Made by a program: the position numbers and the translations under genes
Shown: one piece after another, positions 28,690-38,374 of the stretch
How the letters are laid out: each line of letters opens with the position of its first letter
Position numbering within the stretch: the stretch's first letter is position 1
NCBI RefSeq assembly: GCF_016584085.1
Contig: NZ_NRSJ01000014.1
Location: 1-64,000, forward strand
Length of the DNA: 64,000 nt
Direction of reading: 5' to 3'
From: Halochromatium glycolicum
Lineage (GTDB): Bacteria > Pseudomonadota > Gammaproteobacteria > Chromatiales > Chromatiaceae
The notes under the pieces: generated by a model
What the model saw: the letters and a program-made list of their open reading frames with translations, nothing else
Told to the model about the DNA's origin: nothing
Databases searched by the model: none

Positions 28690-30045
28690 ATGAGTGAGCT
28701 CTCCGGACATCTGGCAATCAAGGTCGAGGCCGCGAGCGCGGCAGTGACCATCCGCTCGTCCCGCGTTCTCGCGGCGACGCGGGTGTTCGCCGGGAAGCCG
28801 CCCGACGAGGTGGTCCGTCAGCTGCCGATGCTGTTCAGCCTGTGCGGGACGGCGCAAGCGGCTGCTTGTGCTGATGCCTGTGAGCGAGCGCTCGGACTGA
28901 CCGCAGAAGAGCCGGTACGCCGGCGACGGCAGCAATTGGTTCAGGCGGAGACCATCAAGGAGCACCTTTGGCGCTTACTCTTGGATTGGCCGAAGGTGGT
29001 GGCGCCAACGGTTGTGCAAGCGGCGCGGCCTAGCCCGGCGATGCCGGCGATGGCGCAGGTGATGCAGCGCTTCGTCAGTCTCCGCCAGACCGTCGGAGAG
29101 GGTACCGATGCGGACCCCCTGCGGCCGCGATGGAGCGGCCCAGCGCCGAGTATTCCAGATGCGGTGCTCCCGGCGTCGGGACGGCGCGACACTCCGGATC
29201 AGGCGGCCGCTGCGTTCTGCGACTTCGCGGGCTTGGTGCGGGAATACGCGCTGCAGTCGGACCCGGCGGATTGGCTGGCCGCGGTCGATAGCACGGACGC
29301 GCTGATGCGCTGGGCCGAGGACGCGCCCACGACCCCGGCGCAGTTGCTCCGGACGCTGATGGCCGAAGGCCTGGCCGATTGTGGTGCGAACCCGGTGCCG
29401 AGGCTGGCCGGGATCTCGATCGATGGCCTCGAGCAACGGCTTGCCTGCCCCGATGCGGAGGCCTTCGTCGCGGCGCCGCAATGGCAGGGTGGCTGCCGGG
29501 AGACCGGTCCGTTGTCGCGAGCGGCCTCGCATCCGCTCGTGGTGGCGCTGCTGGCGGATCTCGGCAATGGTCTTCTGACCCGGCTGGCGGCGTTGCTGGT
29601 CGAGCTTGGGTGGGCGGCGTCGTCACTGCAGTCGGCCGCAGGTGATTCAGCCGACGCGACTAGGGCTTTCAAGGCGGCCGAGTCGGATCGCGCGCTCGCA
29701 CCAGCGCCCGAGCCGATCATGGAGCCCGCCGCCACGTCCGGCGCGTCCGCCGGCTTGGCCTTCAGCGCGGCTGGGCTTGATCCAGACGCGGCCGAGGTCG
29801 GGATCGGGCTCAGCGAGGCCGCGCGCGGCCTGCTCGTGCATCGGGTGGTGATTGCCGATGCGCTGGTGCAGCGCTACCAGGTCGTCGCGCCGACCGAATG
29901 GAATTTCCATCCCGAAGGCGTGGTTGCGCAGGGGCTTGCGGCCATTGCTCGCAGCGGTGTCAGCATTGCGGAGCTGGAACGGCTCGCCCATCTCTACATC
30001 ACCGCAGTCGATCCCTGTGTCGAATACCAGCTTTCTGTATCCTGA
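28690..30045 (+). CDS. hupK: Hydrogenase expression protein HupK-like
   Basis: A 451-residue relative of the [NiFe]-hydrogenase large subunit that has lost most metal ligands and is thought to act as a scaffold in Fe(CN)2CO assembly. Near residue 55 the LFSLCGTAQ segment matches the region of the first CxxC, and the C terminus (PTEWNFHPEG ... DPCVEYQL) matches the last cysteine motif of large subunits, with the second cysteine missing. The middle (about 150-370) is Ala/Pro-rich and variable. The ATG at 28690 was chosen over an upstream start. It leads hypC-hypD-hypE. Confidence 0.75.
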   Translation: MSELSGHLAIKVEAASAAVTIRSSRVLAATRVFAGKPPDEVVRQLPMLFSLCGTAQAAACADACERALGLTAEEPVRRRRQQLVQAETIKEHLWRLLLDWPKVVAPTVVQAARPSPAMPAMAQVMQRFVSLRQTVGEGTDADPLRPRWSGPAPSIPDAVLPASGRRDTPDQAAAAFCDFAGLVREYALQSDPADWLAAVDSTDALMRWAEDAPTTPAQLLRTLMAEGLADCGANPVPRLAGISIDGLEQRLACPDAEAFVAAPQWQGGCRETGPLSRAASHPLVVALLADLGNGLLTRLAALLVELGWAASSLQSAAGDSADATRAFKAAESDRALAPAPEPIMEPAATSGASAGLAFSAAGLDPDAAEVGIGLSEAARGLLVHRVVIADALVQRYQVVAPTEWNFHPEGVVAQGLAAIARSGVSIAELERLAHLYITAVDPCVEYQLSVS

Positions 30046-30096
30046 TGGCCGGCGTGCGCACTGCGCGTCGGCTGCCACTGCTTGGAGCCTACTCTT

Positions 30097-30369
30097 ATGT
30101 GCCTTGCGATCCCTGCTCAGATCCTCGAGATCGACGCCGAGACCGATATGGCGACGGTGTCGCTCAGCGGCGTGCGTCGGCCGGTCTCGCTTGCACTGAT
30201 CGACGATGCCGAGGTCGGTGACTATGTGTTGGTGCACGTCGGCTATGCGCTGAACAGGATCAGTGCCGAGGAGGCCGAGCGCACTCTGGCGATGATCCGG
30301 GAGATCGGTGAGCTCGAGCAGGACGAGGGGATGGCTCAGGCGGGGCTTGACGTGGAGGGCAACCGATGA
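30097..30369 (+). CDS. hypC: Hydrogenase maturation chaperone HypC
   Basis: A small chaperone (90 residues) that holds the Fe(CN)2CO group with HypD and passes it to the hydrogenase large-subunit precursor. The start MCLAIPAQI gives the essential Cys2, and VGDYVLVHVGYA is the family core. The ATG at 30097 is fixed by Cys2 and by a GGAG site upstream. The last four bases overlap hypD. Confidence 0.95.
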   Translation: MCLAIPAQILEIDAETDMATVSLSGVRRPVSLALIDDAEVGDYVLVHVGYALNRISAEEAERTLAMIREIGELEQDEGMAQAGLDVEGNR

Positions 30370-31610
30370 AGTACATCGACGAGTTTCGCGACGGTGAGTT
30401 GGCGCGCGCACTGGCGCAACGCATCGCCGATGAGGCCGATCCCGGGCGCGACTACCGCCTGATGGAGTTCTGCGGCGGTCATACCCATGCGATCTTCCGC
30501 TATGGGGTCCAGGACCTGATGCCGGCGAATCTGCGCTTCGTGCACGGCCCAGGCTGTCCGGTCTGCGTGCTGCCGATGGCGCGCATCGATCAGGCGATCG
30601 CGATGGCGCTCGAGCACGAGGTGACGCTCTGCACCTATGGCGATCTGATGCGCGTGCCTGCGAGCGAGCGCAAGAGTCTGCTCAAGGCCAAGGCCGACGG
30701 CGCCGACATCCGGATGATCTACTCGACCCAGGATGCGCTGGCTGCTGCGCGCAGCGCCCCTGAGCGGCAGGTGGTGCTGTTCGCGATCGGCTTCGAGACC
30801 ACCACGCCGCCGACCGCGGTCGCGATCAAGGCCGCCCGCGCCGAAGGGCTCGAGAACTTCTCGGTCTTCTGCAACCATGTGCTCACGCCGGCCGCGCTCG
30901 GCACCATCCTCGCCTCGGCCGGCGGTGGGCAAGACCCAGGTCAGGGCGCTGATCGAGGCGCGGGCGCACAAGGCGAGGCCGGGGTCCAGCTCGACGGCAT
31001 CCTCGGTCCCTCGCATGTCAGCACCGTGATCGGCAGTCGTCCTTACGAATTCGTCCCGTCTACGTTCGGCAAGCCGGTGGTGATCGCCGGGTTCGAGCCG
31101 CTCGATGTGATGCAAAGCGCGCTGATGCTGATCCGCCAGATCAACGAGGGCCGCCGCGAGGTCGAGAATCAGTACCGGCGGGCGGTGACGCGCGATGGCA
31201 ACCGCAAGGCCCAGGCCCTGATGGCCGAGGTCTTTGCGCCGCGCGAGACCTTCGAGTGGCGTGGACTCGGCTTCCTGCCGAACAGTGCTTTGCGCATCGC
31301 CGATGCCTATGCGGACCTCGACGCCGAACAGCGCTTTCCGGTCACGCCGCGCACCTCCCGTGAGATCAAGGGCTGCGAGTGTCCGAGCGTCTTGCGCGGG
31401 GTGATGGAGCCCACTGATTGCAAGCTGTTCGGCACCGTCTGCACGCCCGAGAACCCGATGGGCGCCTGCATGGTCTCGTCCGAAGGCGCCTGCGCCGCCT
31501 ACTGGAGCTATGGGCGGTTCCGCGCTCCGGTCGCCGGCCCTGCCGTCGGGGCGTCGCAGGAGACGGCCTCGGCCGCCCGGGCCAGTCAAGATTCGGCGGT
31601 GGGCGTCTGA
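30366..31610 (+). CDS. hypD: Hydrogenase maturation factor HypD
   Basis: A [4Fe-4S] protein on which the Fe(CN)2CO unit is built with HypC and HypE. The 414-residue product has FCGGHTH near 35-41, GPGCPVC near 61-67, and the C-terminal cluster cysteines (GCECP, TVCTPENPMGAC) near 338-370. It has an Ala/Ser-rich C-terminal tail of about 30 residues. It is coupled to both hypC and hypE by overlaps. Confidence 0.95.
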   Translation: MKYIDEFRDGELARALAQRIADEADPGRDYRLMEFCGGHTHAIFRYGVQDLMPANLRFVHGPGCPVCVLPMARIDQAIAMALEHEVTLCTYGDLMRVPASERKSLLKAKADGADIRMIYSTQDALAAARSAPERQVVLFAIGFETTTPPTAVAIKAARAEGLENFSVFCNHVLTPAALGTILASAGGGQDPGQGADRGAGAQGEAGVQLDGILGPSHVSTVIGSRPYEFVPSTFGKPVVIAGFEPLDVMQSALMLIRQINEGRREVENQYRRAVTRDGNRKAQALMAEVFAPRETFEWRGLGFLPNSALRIADAYADLDAEQRFPVTPRTSREIKGCECPSVLRGVMEPTDCKLFGTVCTPENPMGACMVSSEGACAAYWSYGRFRAPVAGPAVGASQETASAARASQDSAVGV

Positions 31611-32851
31611 TGGCCGCTGGCAGCGACCAACCGACCGGCGAGCGCAGGTTGAGCGCTTCCGCTCCCGCCTCGGGCTCCGCTTCTGCCCCTGATCAGTCTT
31701 CGGGCCAGGCTAGTGATCAATCCTTTGGTGATCGATCCGTCGAGCACGGCTCCGACGCGGGTGATCGGCAAACCGCGCAGAAGGCCGGGCAAGCGGCGGG
31801 CTCGAAGGGCGCTGCGCGCCGTTTCGCCGGCCGACTCGACCTGAAGCGCGGCGCCGTCGATATGAGCCACGGCAGCGGCGGCCGCGCGATGGCGCAGCTG
31901 ATCGATGAGCTGTTCTATCGCTACCTTGGTAACCCGCTGCTTGAACAGGGGAACGATCAGGCGCTGTTCCAGCCGCCGCCCGGCCGGCTGGTCACCAGCA
32001 CCGATGGTCACGTGATCTCGCCGCTGTTCTTCCCGGGCGGTGACATCGGCTCGCTGGCGGTGCACGGCACCGTCAACGATGTCGTGATGTCCGGTGCCCG
32101 GCCGCTCTATCTGACCGCTAGCTTCATCCTCGAGGAGGGCCTGCCGCTGGCTGATCTCGACCGGATCGTCGCGAGCATGGGCGCTGCCGCCCGTGCCGCC
32201 GGGGTGCAGGTCGTCGCCGGCGATACCAAGGTGGTCGAGCGCGGTAAAGGCGACGGCTGCTTCATCGCCACCACCGGTATCGGCGTGTTACCGGACGGGA
32301 TCGAGATCGCCGGTGAGCGTGCCCGGCCGGGCGACGCGATCCTGGTCAGCGGCAGCATCGGGGACCATGGTGTGGCGATCCTGTCCAAGCGCGAGAACCT
32401 CGGCTTCGAGACCGAGATCGCCTCCGACAGCCAGGCCCTGAACGACCTGGTCGCAGCGATGATCGACGCGGTGCCCGGCATCCATTGCCTGCGCGATCCG
32501 ACCCGCGGCGGCCTGGCGACGACCCTGAACGAACTGGCGCTGCAATCGCAGGTCGGAATGCTGATCCGCGAGCCGGCGATCCCGGTTCGTGCCGAGGTCA
32601 ACGGCGCCTGTGAGCTGCTCGGCCTCGACCCGCTCTATGTCGCCAACGAAGGCAAGCTGATCGCGATCTGCCCAGGCGATCAGGCAGAAAACCTGCTGGC
32701 GGCGATGCGCGCTCATCCGAAGGGGCAGGACGCCGCGATCATCGGCGAGGTAGTCGAGGACCCCCATCATTTCGTGCAGATGGAGACGACCTTCGGCGGC
32801 AGCCGCATCGTCGACTGGCTGGCCGGCGAGCAGCTGCCGCGGATCTGCTGA
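31610..32851 (+). CDS. hypE: Carbamoyl dehydratase HypE with a long N-terminal extension
   Basis: Dehydrates the carbamoyl group on its C-terminal cysteine to the thiocyanate that supplies cyanide for [NiFe] hydrogenase. The family core starts near residue 83 (DMSHGSGGRAM) and runs through NDVVMSGARP, AGDTKVVERG and DPTRGGLATTLNE to the required C terminus PRIC. The ATG overlaps the hypD stop (TGATG). Residues 1-80 are a Ser/Gln/Ala-rich low-complexity segment not seen in standard HypE (about 340 residues). A later start inside this segment cannot be excluded. hypA, hypB, hypF and hydrogenase genes are not in the window. Confidence 0.93.
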   Translation: MAAGSDQPTGERRLSASAPASGSASAPDQSSGQASDQSFGDRSVEHGSDAGDRQTAQKAGQAAGSKGAARRFAGRLDLKRGAVDMSHGSGGRAMAQLIDELFYRYLGNPLLEQGNDQALFQPPPGRLVTSTDGHVISPLFFPGGDIGSLAVHGTVNDVVMSGARPLYLTASFILEEGLPLADLDRIVASMGAAARAAGVQVVAGDTKVVERGKGDGCFIATTGIGVLPDGIEIAGERARPGDAILVSGSIGDHGVAILSKRENLGFETEIASDSQALNDLVAAMIDAVPGIHCLRDPTRGGLATTLNELALQSQVGMLIREPAIPVRAEVNGACELLGLDPLYVANEGKLIAICPGDQAENLLAAMRAHPKGQDAAIIGEVVEDPHHFVQMETTFGGSRIVDWLAGEQLPRIC

Positions 32852-33019
32852 GGAGTGCGGCGCACTGGGCAGCGCACTCGTGGCCATAGCGGCCTGCTCG
32901 GCGGTGAAGTGGCTGCCCCGAACTGCCCCAGTCCGGGGGCGTGAGCACTCAGGTGTTGGCTGAGCGAAGCTGTCGCGACTGGTCGCCTCGGGATTGGGGC
33001 ATGACTTGTGGACAGGCGC

Positions 33020-33736
33020 TTACCACGGGATGGGCTCGCCATGGCGGAAGAAACCGCCGCTCGGACCATCATCCGCCAGGGTCGCGGCCCAGACGATGCC
33101 TCGCGCGCCTTCTTCGATGCTCAGATGCGCATTCGAGCCGCCCATCTCGGTGCGCACCCAGCCTGGGCAGACCGAATTGATCTTGATGCCGCTCTCGGCG
33201 CCGAGCTCGTCGGCGAAGATGCGTGTGACCGCATTGAGCGCGGTCTTCGACAACCGATAAGCGGGACTGTAGCCGTTCATATCGCTGAGCTGACCCATGC
33301 CAGACGCGACGTTGACCACGCGGCCGTGTCCGTCCATCAGCGGGATCAGCAACTGGCACAACCGCAGTGCCGCCAGCGTATTCGTCTCGAAGGCCTGGCG
33401 GATCGGCTCGAGGTCGGCCTGCAGGATGCTCGACTCGGGAGTGCCGGGCGCTGGCCCGGGGAAGATGCCCGCGTTATTGACCAGCACCTCGAAGGCCCCT
33501 TGCTCCTGCTGGATACGATCGCGCAGCGCGATCCGTGATCCCTCATCGGTCACGTCGAGCAGCTGGAATGCGACCTCATGCCCAGCCTTGGCGAGCTCAG
33601 CGGTGGCGTTCCGTCCTTGTTCCTCGCGCCGAGCGGTCAGCAGCACCTGGTAGCCGCGCTCGGCGAGTTGTCGACAGGTCTCGAGCCCGAGACCACGATA
33701 GGCGCCGGTGACGACGGCGAGGGGTTTGGCTGCCAT
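33020..33736 (-). CDS. Short-chain dehydrogenase/reductase
   Basis: A 238-residue NAD(P)-dependent oxidoreductase of the classical SDR fold. The cofactor loop TGAYRGLG is near residue 10, NNAG near 88, the catalytic Ser in VNVASG near 142, and Tyr-x3-Lys in AYRLSK near 158. The arginine-containing loop and AARR-like TARREEQG after strand 2 favour NADPH. The overall style resembles carbonyl-reductase types. The substrate is unknown. It is convergent with hypE and not in an operon. Confidence 0.88.
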   Translation of the reverse strand: MAAKPLAVVTGAYRGLGLETCRQLAERGYQVLLTARREEQGRNATAELAKAGHEVAFQLLDVTDEGSRIALRDRIQQEQGAFEVLVNNAGIFPGPAPGTPESSILQADLEPIRQAFETNTLAALRLCQLLIPLMDGHGRVVNVASGMGQLSDMNGYSPAYRLSKTALNAVTRIFADELGAESGIKINSVCPGWVRTEMGGSNAHLSIEEGARGIVWAATLADDGPSGGFFRHGEPIPW

Positions 33737-34158
33737 GGGGAACCTCCTTCAGTTGAATGTCAGCAACAAGGCTTCATCAGAGCTTGTGCAGACAATACCA
33801 AGACTGCGTCTGATCGACGCAATCCGGGTGCGGCCAGATACCTGCTCCGATAATCTCTGAATTGCGAAAGCAGTCGAGGTGTTTATAGCCATTCCGCCTG
33901 ATCGCCGGACAGAAAGCGCCGGAAAAGTCAGCACCGATGGGCTCAGCCTGTCCGGACACCAGAGCGAGTGACCATACATCAATCGCCGGGCTTGAGCATC
34001 CGCCCGGCGCAGCGTCCAGCGACAGGTTCGGCTGGCTATCGCAGTTCGTGGTCCGAGGCACAGCGCGCCGTTTGTGGTCCGAGGTTCGGCCCAACAGTCT
34101 GGGTCACGGCTGCCACGTCGCGGTATGATCCGCATCGAGCCAGCATGGAGACCGACCC
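33737..34158. other. Intergenic region at the left edge of the decayed island
   Basis: About 420 bases without a gene. It contains the second 92-bp repeat (33884-33975) and an 11-base direct repeat GTGGTCCGAGG at 34048 and 34074. The next gene remnant starts at 34159. Confidence 0.6.
33884..33975 (+). repeat. 92-bp dispersed repeat, copy B
   Basis: Matches copy A at 15514-15605 in the same orientation, gapless, with about eight mismatches. It lies at the border between core genes and the decayed defence island. Confidence 0.85.
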
Positions 34159-35700
34159 ATGGACATCTTCACCCCCGGCATGCGCGTCACCTGCCGCGAC
34201 GCCGAATGGCTGGTCACCCGGGTCGAGGCCGCCGGCAGCTACCGCCACCAGATCGTCTTCTGCACCGGGGTCGACGATCTCACCCGCGGCCATGAGGCCG
34301 CCTTCCTCACCCAGCTCGACCGCATCGAGGAGATCGACCCGCGCCAGACCCGCCTGGTGCGCGACGAGTCCAACGGCTACGCCCGCGCGCGACTATTCCT
34401 CGAGGCGCAGCTGCGGCAGATGCCGCTGACCGACCCGGCGCCGAACTTCGACGCCATGGGCGCCTTCACCCCGATGAGCTTCCAGAAGGAAGCGGTGCAC
34501 CGCGCCCTGCAGCAGATCCGCCCGCGGCTGCTGCTCGCCGACCAGGTCGGCCTCGGCAAGACCATCGAGGTCGGCATGATCCTCAGCGAGCTGATCCGCA
34601 CGACCCCGACGGCGCCGAGATCGCCGAGCTCGAGCGCCTGCTCGAGCTGCTGCAGCCGCTCGCGATCACCGCGAGCAGCCGTTATCGGCTGTTGCTCGAT
34701 CAGCTGCACGCGATGGGCTGGGACGGCCGTGCCGGCAGCCCGCGGCTGCTGCTGTTCACCGAGAGCCGCCTGACCCAGCAGGCGCTCGCGCCGGCGCTGG
34801 CCGAGCAGTTCGCGCTCCCGTTTTCCGCCTGCTCAGCGATGTCGCGTTCTTCGAGCAGGGCTACCGTACCCTGCGCGCCCAGCCTGAGAACCAGGACTGG
34901 CCGCCGCTGGAGCAGACCCAGGCCCAGCTAATCTTCACCCCGCCCAAGGAGGTCGTGGGCCGACTCGGCGCCCCCTGGGTCGACAGCGAGCTGGTCTACG
35001 GCGCCTCGGCCATGCCCGAGGAGGCCTGGCCGGACGAGCGCCAGCTCTTCTTCACCGCCAGCCCCAAACGCGCCGAGACCGCCATCCAGGCCGCACTGGC
35101 GCAGAAGGGCCAATGGTCCAAGGAGCTGCTGCTCACCGAGCAGCACCCGGGGATGCAATGGCTAGCCGAGCGGCTGATGATGCTGCAGGGGCGCGGCGAG
35201 GCGCCGCTCATCGCCTCGCCGCATCTGCAGCCCGGCGAGCTGCTGTTCTGCTTCATCGGCCAGGTCAGCGCCCGCGTCGGTACCCCGCTGATCGTCGACC
35301 CGCACGCGGTCTCGTTTCAGAAAGGCGGCAAGTTCCGCATCCGCCCGCTGAAGGCGGCGCTGGCTGAGGTCCGCTTCGAGCAGCTGATCAACGCTGGTAA
35401 GCGCGGCAGTCTGCCGGAGCACCTGCTGCAGAGCTTCCTGTCCTCGGCCGTAGACCAGAGCCTGTATCACCTCAAACGGCTCAAGGACCGCCGCCGCGCC
35501 GAGCTCGAGCCCCGGGTGCAGGCCGAGACCCGGCCTGGATGCCTGGTTCGCGCGTTGGGCCACGCGCATCGAGGCGCAGCTCGCCGGCCTGCCGTTCGCC
35601 GGCAAACGCGCCGCGCAACTGCGTGCCAAGTGCGACGAGATGGAGAAATACCTGCAGGACCACAAAGAGCACTGGCTCGAGGGTCATTACTGGGCCGCCG
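34159..35700 (+). pseudogene. Broken SNF2-type helicase, DISARM DrmD-like
   Basis: The 5' part encodes about 150 residues ending in a SNF2-like Walker A region (LLLADQVGLGKTIEVGMIL). The sequence then jumps near 34600 to a different frame that encodes a later helicase segment (RLLLFTESRLTQQAL). It changes frame again near 34820 (LLSDVAFFEQGYRTLR ... WVDSELVYGASAMPEEAWPDE) and near 35530 (DAWFARWATRIEAQ). The motor core between Walker A and the C-terminal helicase lobe is missing. The order of pieces matches the large SNF2 helicase that heads class 1 DISARM. At least three frame changes and one deletion make it non-functional. Confidence 0.7.
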
Positions 35701-37349
35701 ACGCTGCAGGCCCGGCTGCCGCAGGTCCACAGCCGGCCGCTGCTCGAGGTGTTGGAGAAGTTCGCCGCAGCGCCGCGCAGGCTGGGCGATCTCAAGGGCG
35801 CGTATCTGGCCACGGAGATGTTCCACGAGTCGAATGCCCAGCGCGACGGCCTCATCACCCGCGAGGAAGACCCGAGCTTCCAGCCGCAGCGGCCGGATGA
35901 CTGGGTGATCTCCGGGCCGCACTTCTATGTCGGCACCCCGTTCAACAAGACCCCGCGTTCGAGCTGTACCGCCAATGGCCACTACGACGACATCGACCTG
36001 ACCGCGATCCCGGACGACTACCTGCCGCGCGCCGTCTACCGCCCCGGCGATCGCGACGGCGACCTGCGCGCCTTTCATCAGGCGATCCCGGAATGGCCCA
36101 AGCCGCGCCGGCCGGAGCCGGGACGCGGCGGCTTCTGGCCGGTCAGCGATGCCGCGGTGCCGGCCTACGAGGCCCTGATCGGCGAGCCGCTGCACCGCCA
36201 TGGCATCGACCCCGACCGGCCCGGCGCCCGCACCGCACGCCAGTTCGGCTATTTCATCGCCTGGGAAGGCGATGTCGAGGGCGCTGTCAACTGGCTGCTG
36301 GCCAACGACAACCGCCGCGAAGCCCGGATTTCACCGCACGCTTTGCCGAGGTCCGGCTGCGGCAGGGCGTGCCGGACGCGGATACGATGAGAGGGTTGCC
36401 GCGGCCGTTGACGGCCTACAATCGCTACTTGAATCGCAGGCGTGGACAGCCAGCCAACGAGCGAACCTTGATCAGTGCCCTACTGCCAGCTGGCGCTCTA
36501 CATACGAATACAGCGCTGAGCGTGACCTTTCTAGAGGGTCAGGATGCGCTGCTTCTAACCGGTTGTGCTCAAAGCATATTATTCGATTTTCTCGTGAAAG
36601 TCGGCGGTCGAGGGGATATCTACGAAAGCACCCTTGTCACCTTCCCGCTGGCTGATCGCCGTTGGTCAGGAATCCTATGGCGTACCGCACGTGTGAATTG
36701 TCTGACTCAGCACTACGCCGACCTCTGGCAAACCTGCTTCGACCCGGCTATCCGCGACGATGGCTTTACCCGCGCGATCCCGACGGCAGACTGCAGCCCG
36801 AACCCAGCGGTCTCGCGCCCCAGCGCATCATCGCCCGACCCCGACGGCCTGGCTGCCGAGGCGCCAAGCCTGACCCACCCGCCCGCCGGCACCCTGCGCT
36901 GGGACGCGCTGACCGCGCACTGGCAGCGCGGCTGCGCCTTGCGCACCGACCTGGAGCGCCGCCAGGCGCTGCTCGAGATCGACGTGCTGGTGGCGATGGC
37001 GCTCGGCCTGAGCGTCGATGAGCTGATCCAGATCTACGAGGTCCAGTTCCCGGTCATGCGTGCCTACGAGCAGGCCGACCGCTACGATGCGACCGGCCGC
37101 CGGCTGCCCAACACCGGCCGCAAGGAGGCCGGTGCGCGCGAGCTGCGCGAGGCCCTGCGCGAGCATGACGGCGAATCGCCGGTGTCGGTGAGCTGGGCGA
37201 TCGACAACGGCCTGCAGACTCGGGCCCGCACCTTCTATCCACCATTCACACCGGTCGATCGCGTCGACGACTATCGCGCCGCCTATCGCGTGTTCACGGC
37301 GCGCCTGGCCAACCGGCAGGTGACGCCGGAGCCGGTCACCGATGGCTGA
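35700..37349 (+). pseudogene. 3' remnant of a large adenine-methylase gene, DISARM DrmMI-like
   Basis: The remnant holds the C-terminal half of a long methylase. The frame opening near 35700 includes WVISGPHFYVGTPFNKTPR and DDYLPRAVY. A frame change near 36330 leads to RYLNRRRGQPANERTLISALLP and a C-terminal tail ending at 37349. These blocks follow the catalytic core in Eco57I-like and DISARM methylases. The core itself (SAM motif and NPPY) is not found between this and the helicase remnant, so it has been deleted. It fits loss of a drmD-drmMI pair by a single large deletion plus later frameshifts. Confidence 0.65.
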
Positions 37350-38332
37350 GCACGATGCCTCGTACACGCTGCTGTTCTCGCACCGGGAGCTGGTCGCCGA
37401 TCTGATCCGCGGCTTCGTGCGCGAGGACTGGGTCGAGCAGCTCGATTTCGGCAGCTTGCAGCGGGTCAGCGAGATCGGCGTCAGTCATGACCTGCGCGAG
37501 CGCGAAGACGACATGATCTGGCGGCTGCGCTTCGGCGAGCGCTGGGTCTACGTCTATCTGCTGCTGGAGTTCCAATCCAGTGTCGGGCCATTGATGGCGG
37601 TGCGCGTGCTGACCTACGTCGGGCTGCTGTATCAGGGGCTCGCCGCCACCGGCGCGATCCCGAGTGGCGGCCCGCTGCCGCCGGTACTGCCCATTGTCCT
37701 CTACAATGGCGATCAGGCATGGCGGGCCGAGACCGAATCTCGGCGCACTGCTCGAGCCGGCCCTGCCCGAGCCATTGCGGCGCTGGCAGCCGCAGATCCG
37801 CTACCTCTTGCTCGACGAGCAGCGCGATGCCGGCGCCGAGCTGAGCGGACAGCGCAATCTCGCCGCGGCCTTGTTTCGGCTCGAGAACAGCCGCAGTCCG
37901 GAGGATATCCGACCGGTCTTGGCCAGTCTCATCGATTGGTTGACCGAGCCCGAACAGGGCAGTCTGCGCCGTGCCTTCGTCGTCTGGCTCAAGCGGGTCC
38001 TGCTGCCGGCCCGGGTGCCGGGGACCGAGCTGCCGGATGTCGCCGATCTCGAGGAGATGCATGCAATGTTGGCGGAACGTGTGAAGACCTGGACCGAGGA
38101 ATGGAAACAGCAAGGCGTGCAGGAGGGCTTGCAGCAGGGCTTGCAGCAGGGTTTGCAGCAAGGCATTTGCCAAGGCGAGGCCAAGCTGCTGCGTCGGCAG
38201 TTGGTCAGGCGCTTTGGCGCGCTGCCGGGCTGGGCCGAGACGCGCCTGGAGCAGGCGAGCGAGGCAGAGCTCGAGCGCTGGGCCGAGCGCGTCCTGGAGT
38301 GCGCGACCTTGGATGAGGTCTTCGCCGCCTAG
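37342..38332 (+). pseudogene. Frameshifted Rpn-family (PD-(D/E)XK) nuclease/transposase-like gene
   Basis: The first frame (from the ATG at 37342) encodes the Rpn-type nuclease domain: LLFSHRELVADLIRGFV, then a strand VYLLLEFQSS, to VLPIVLYNGDQAW near 37720. The remainder continues one frame over (LGALLEPALPEPLRRWQPQIRYLLLDE) to the stop at 38330-38332. Together they would give about 329 residues, normal for the family. The C-terminal part has a repeated QQGL unit (12-bp repeats near 38118-38165) and a coiled helical tail. One frameshift near 37730 separates the halves. It could be a sequencing error; the neighbours are also broken, which supports decay. Confidence 0.75.
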
Positions 38333-38374
38333 CTGCTCACCGCGTTGCATCCGAAGATGAGCTCATGTCGCCCG

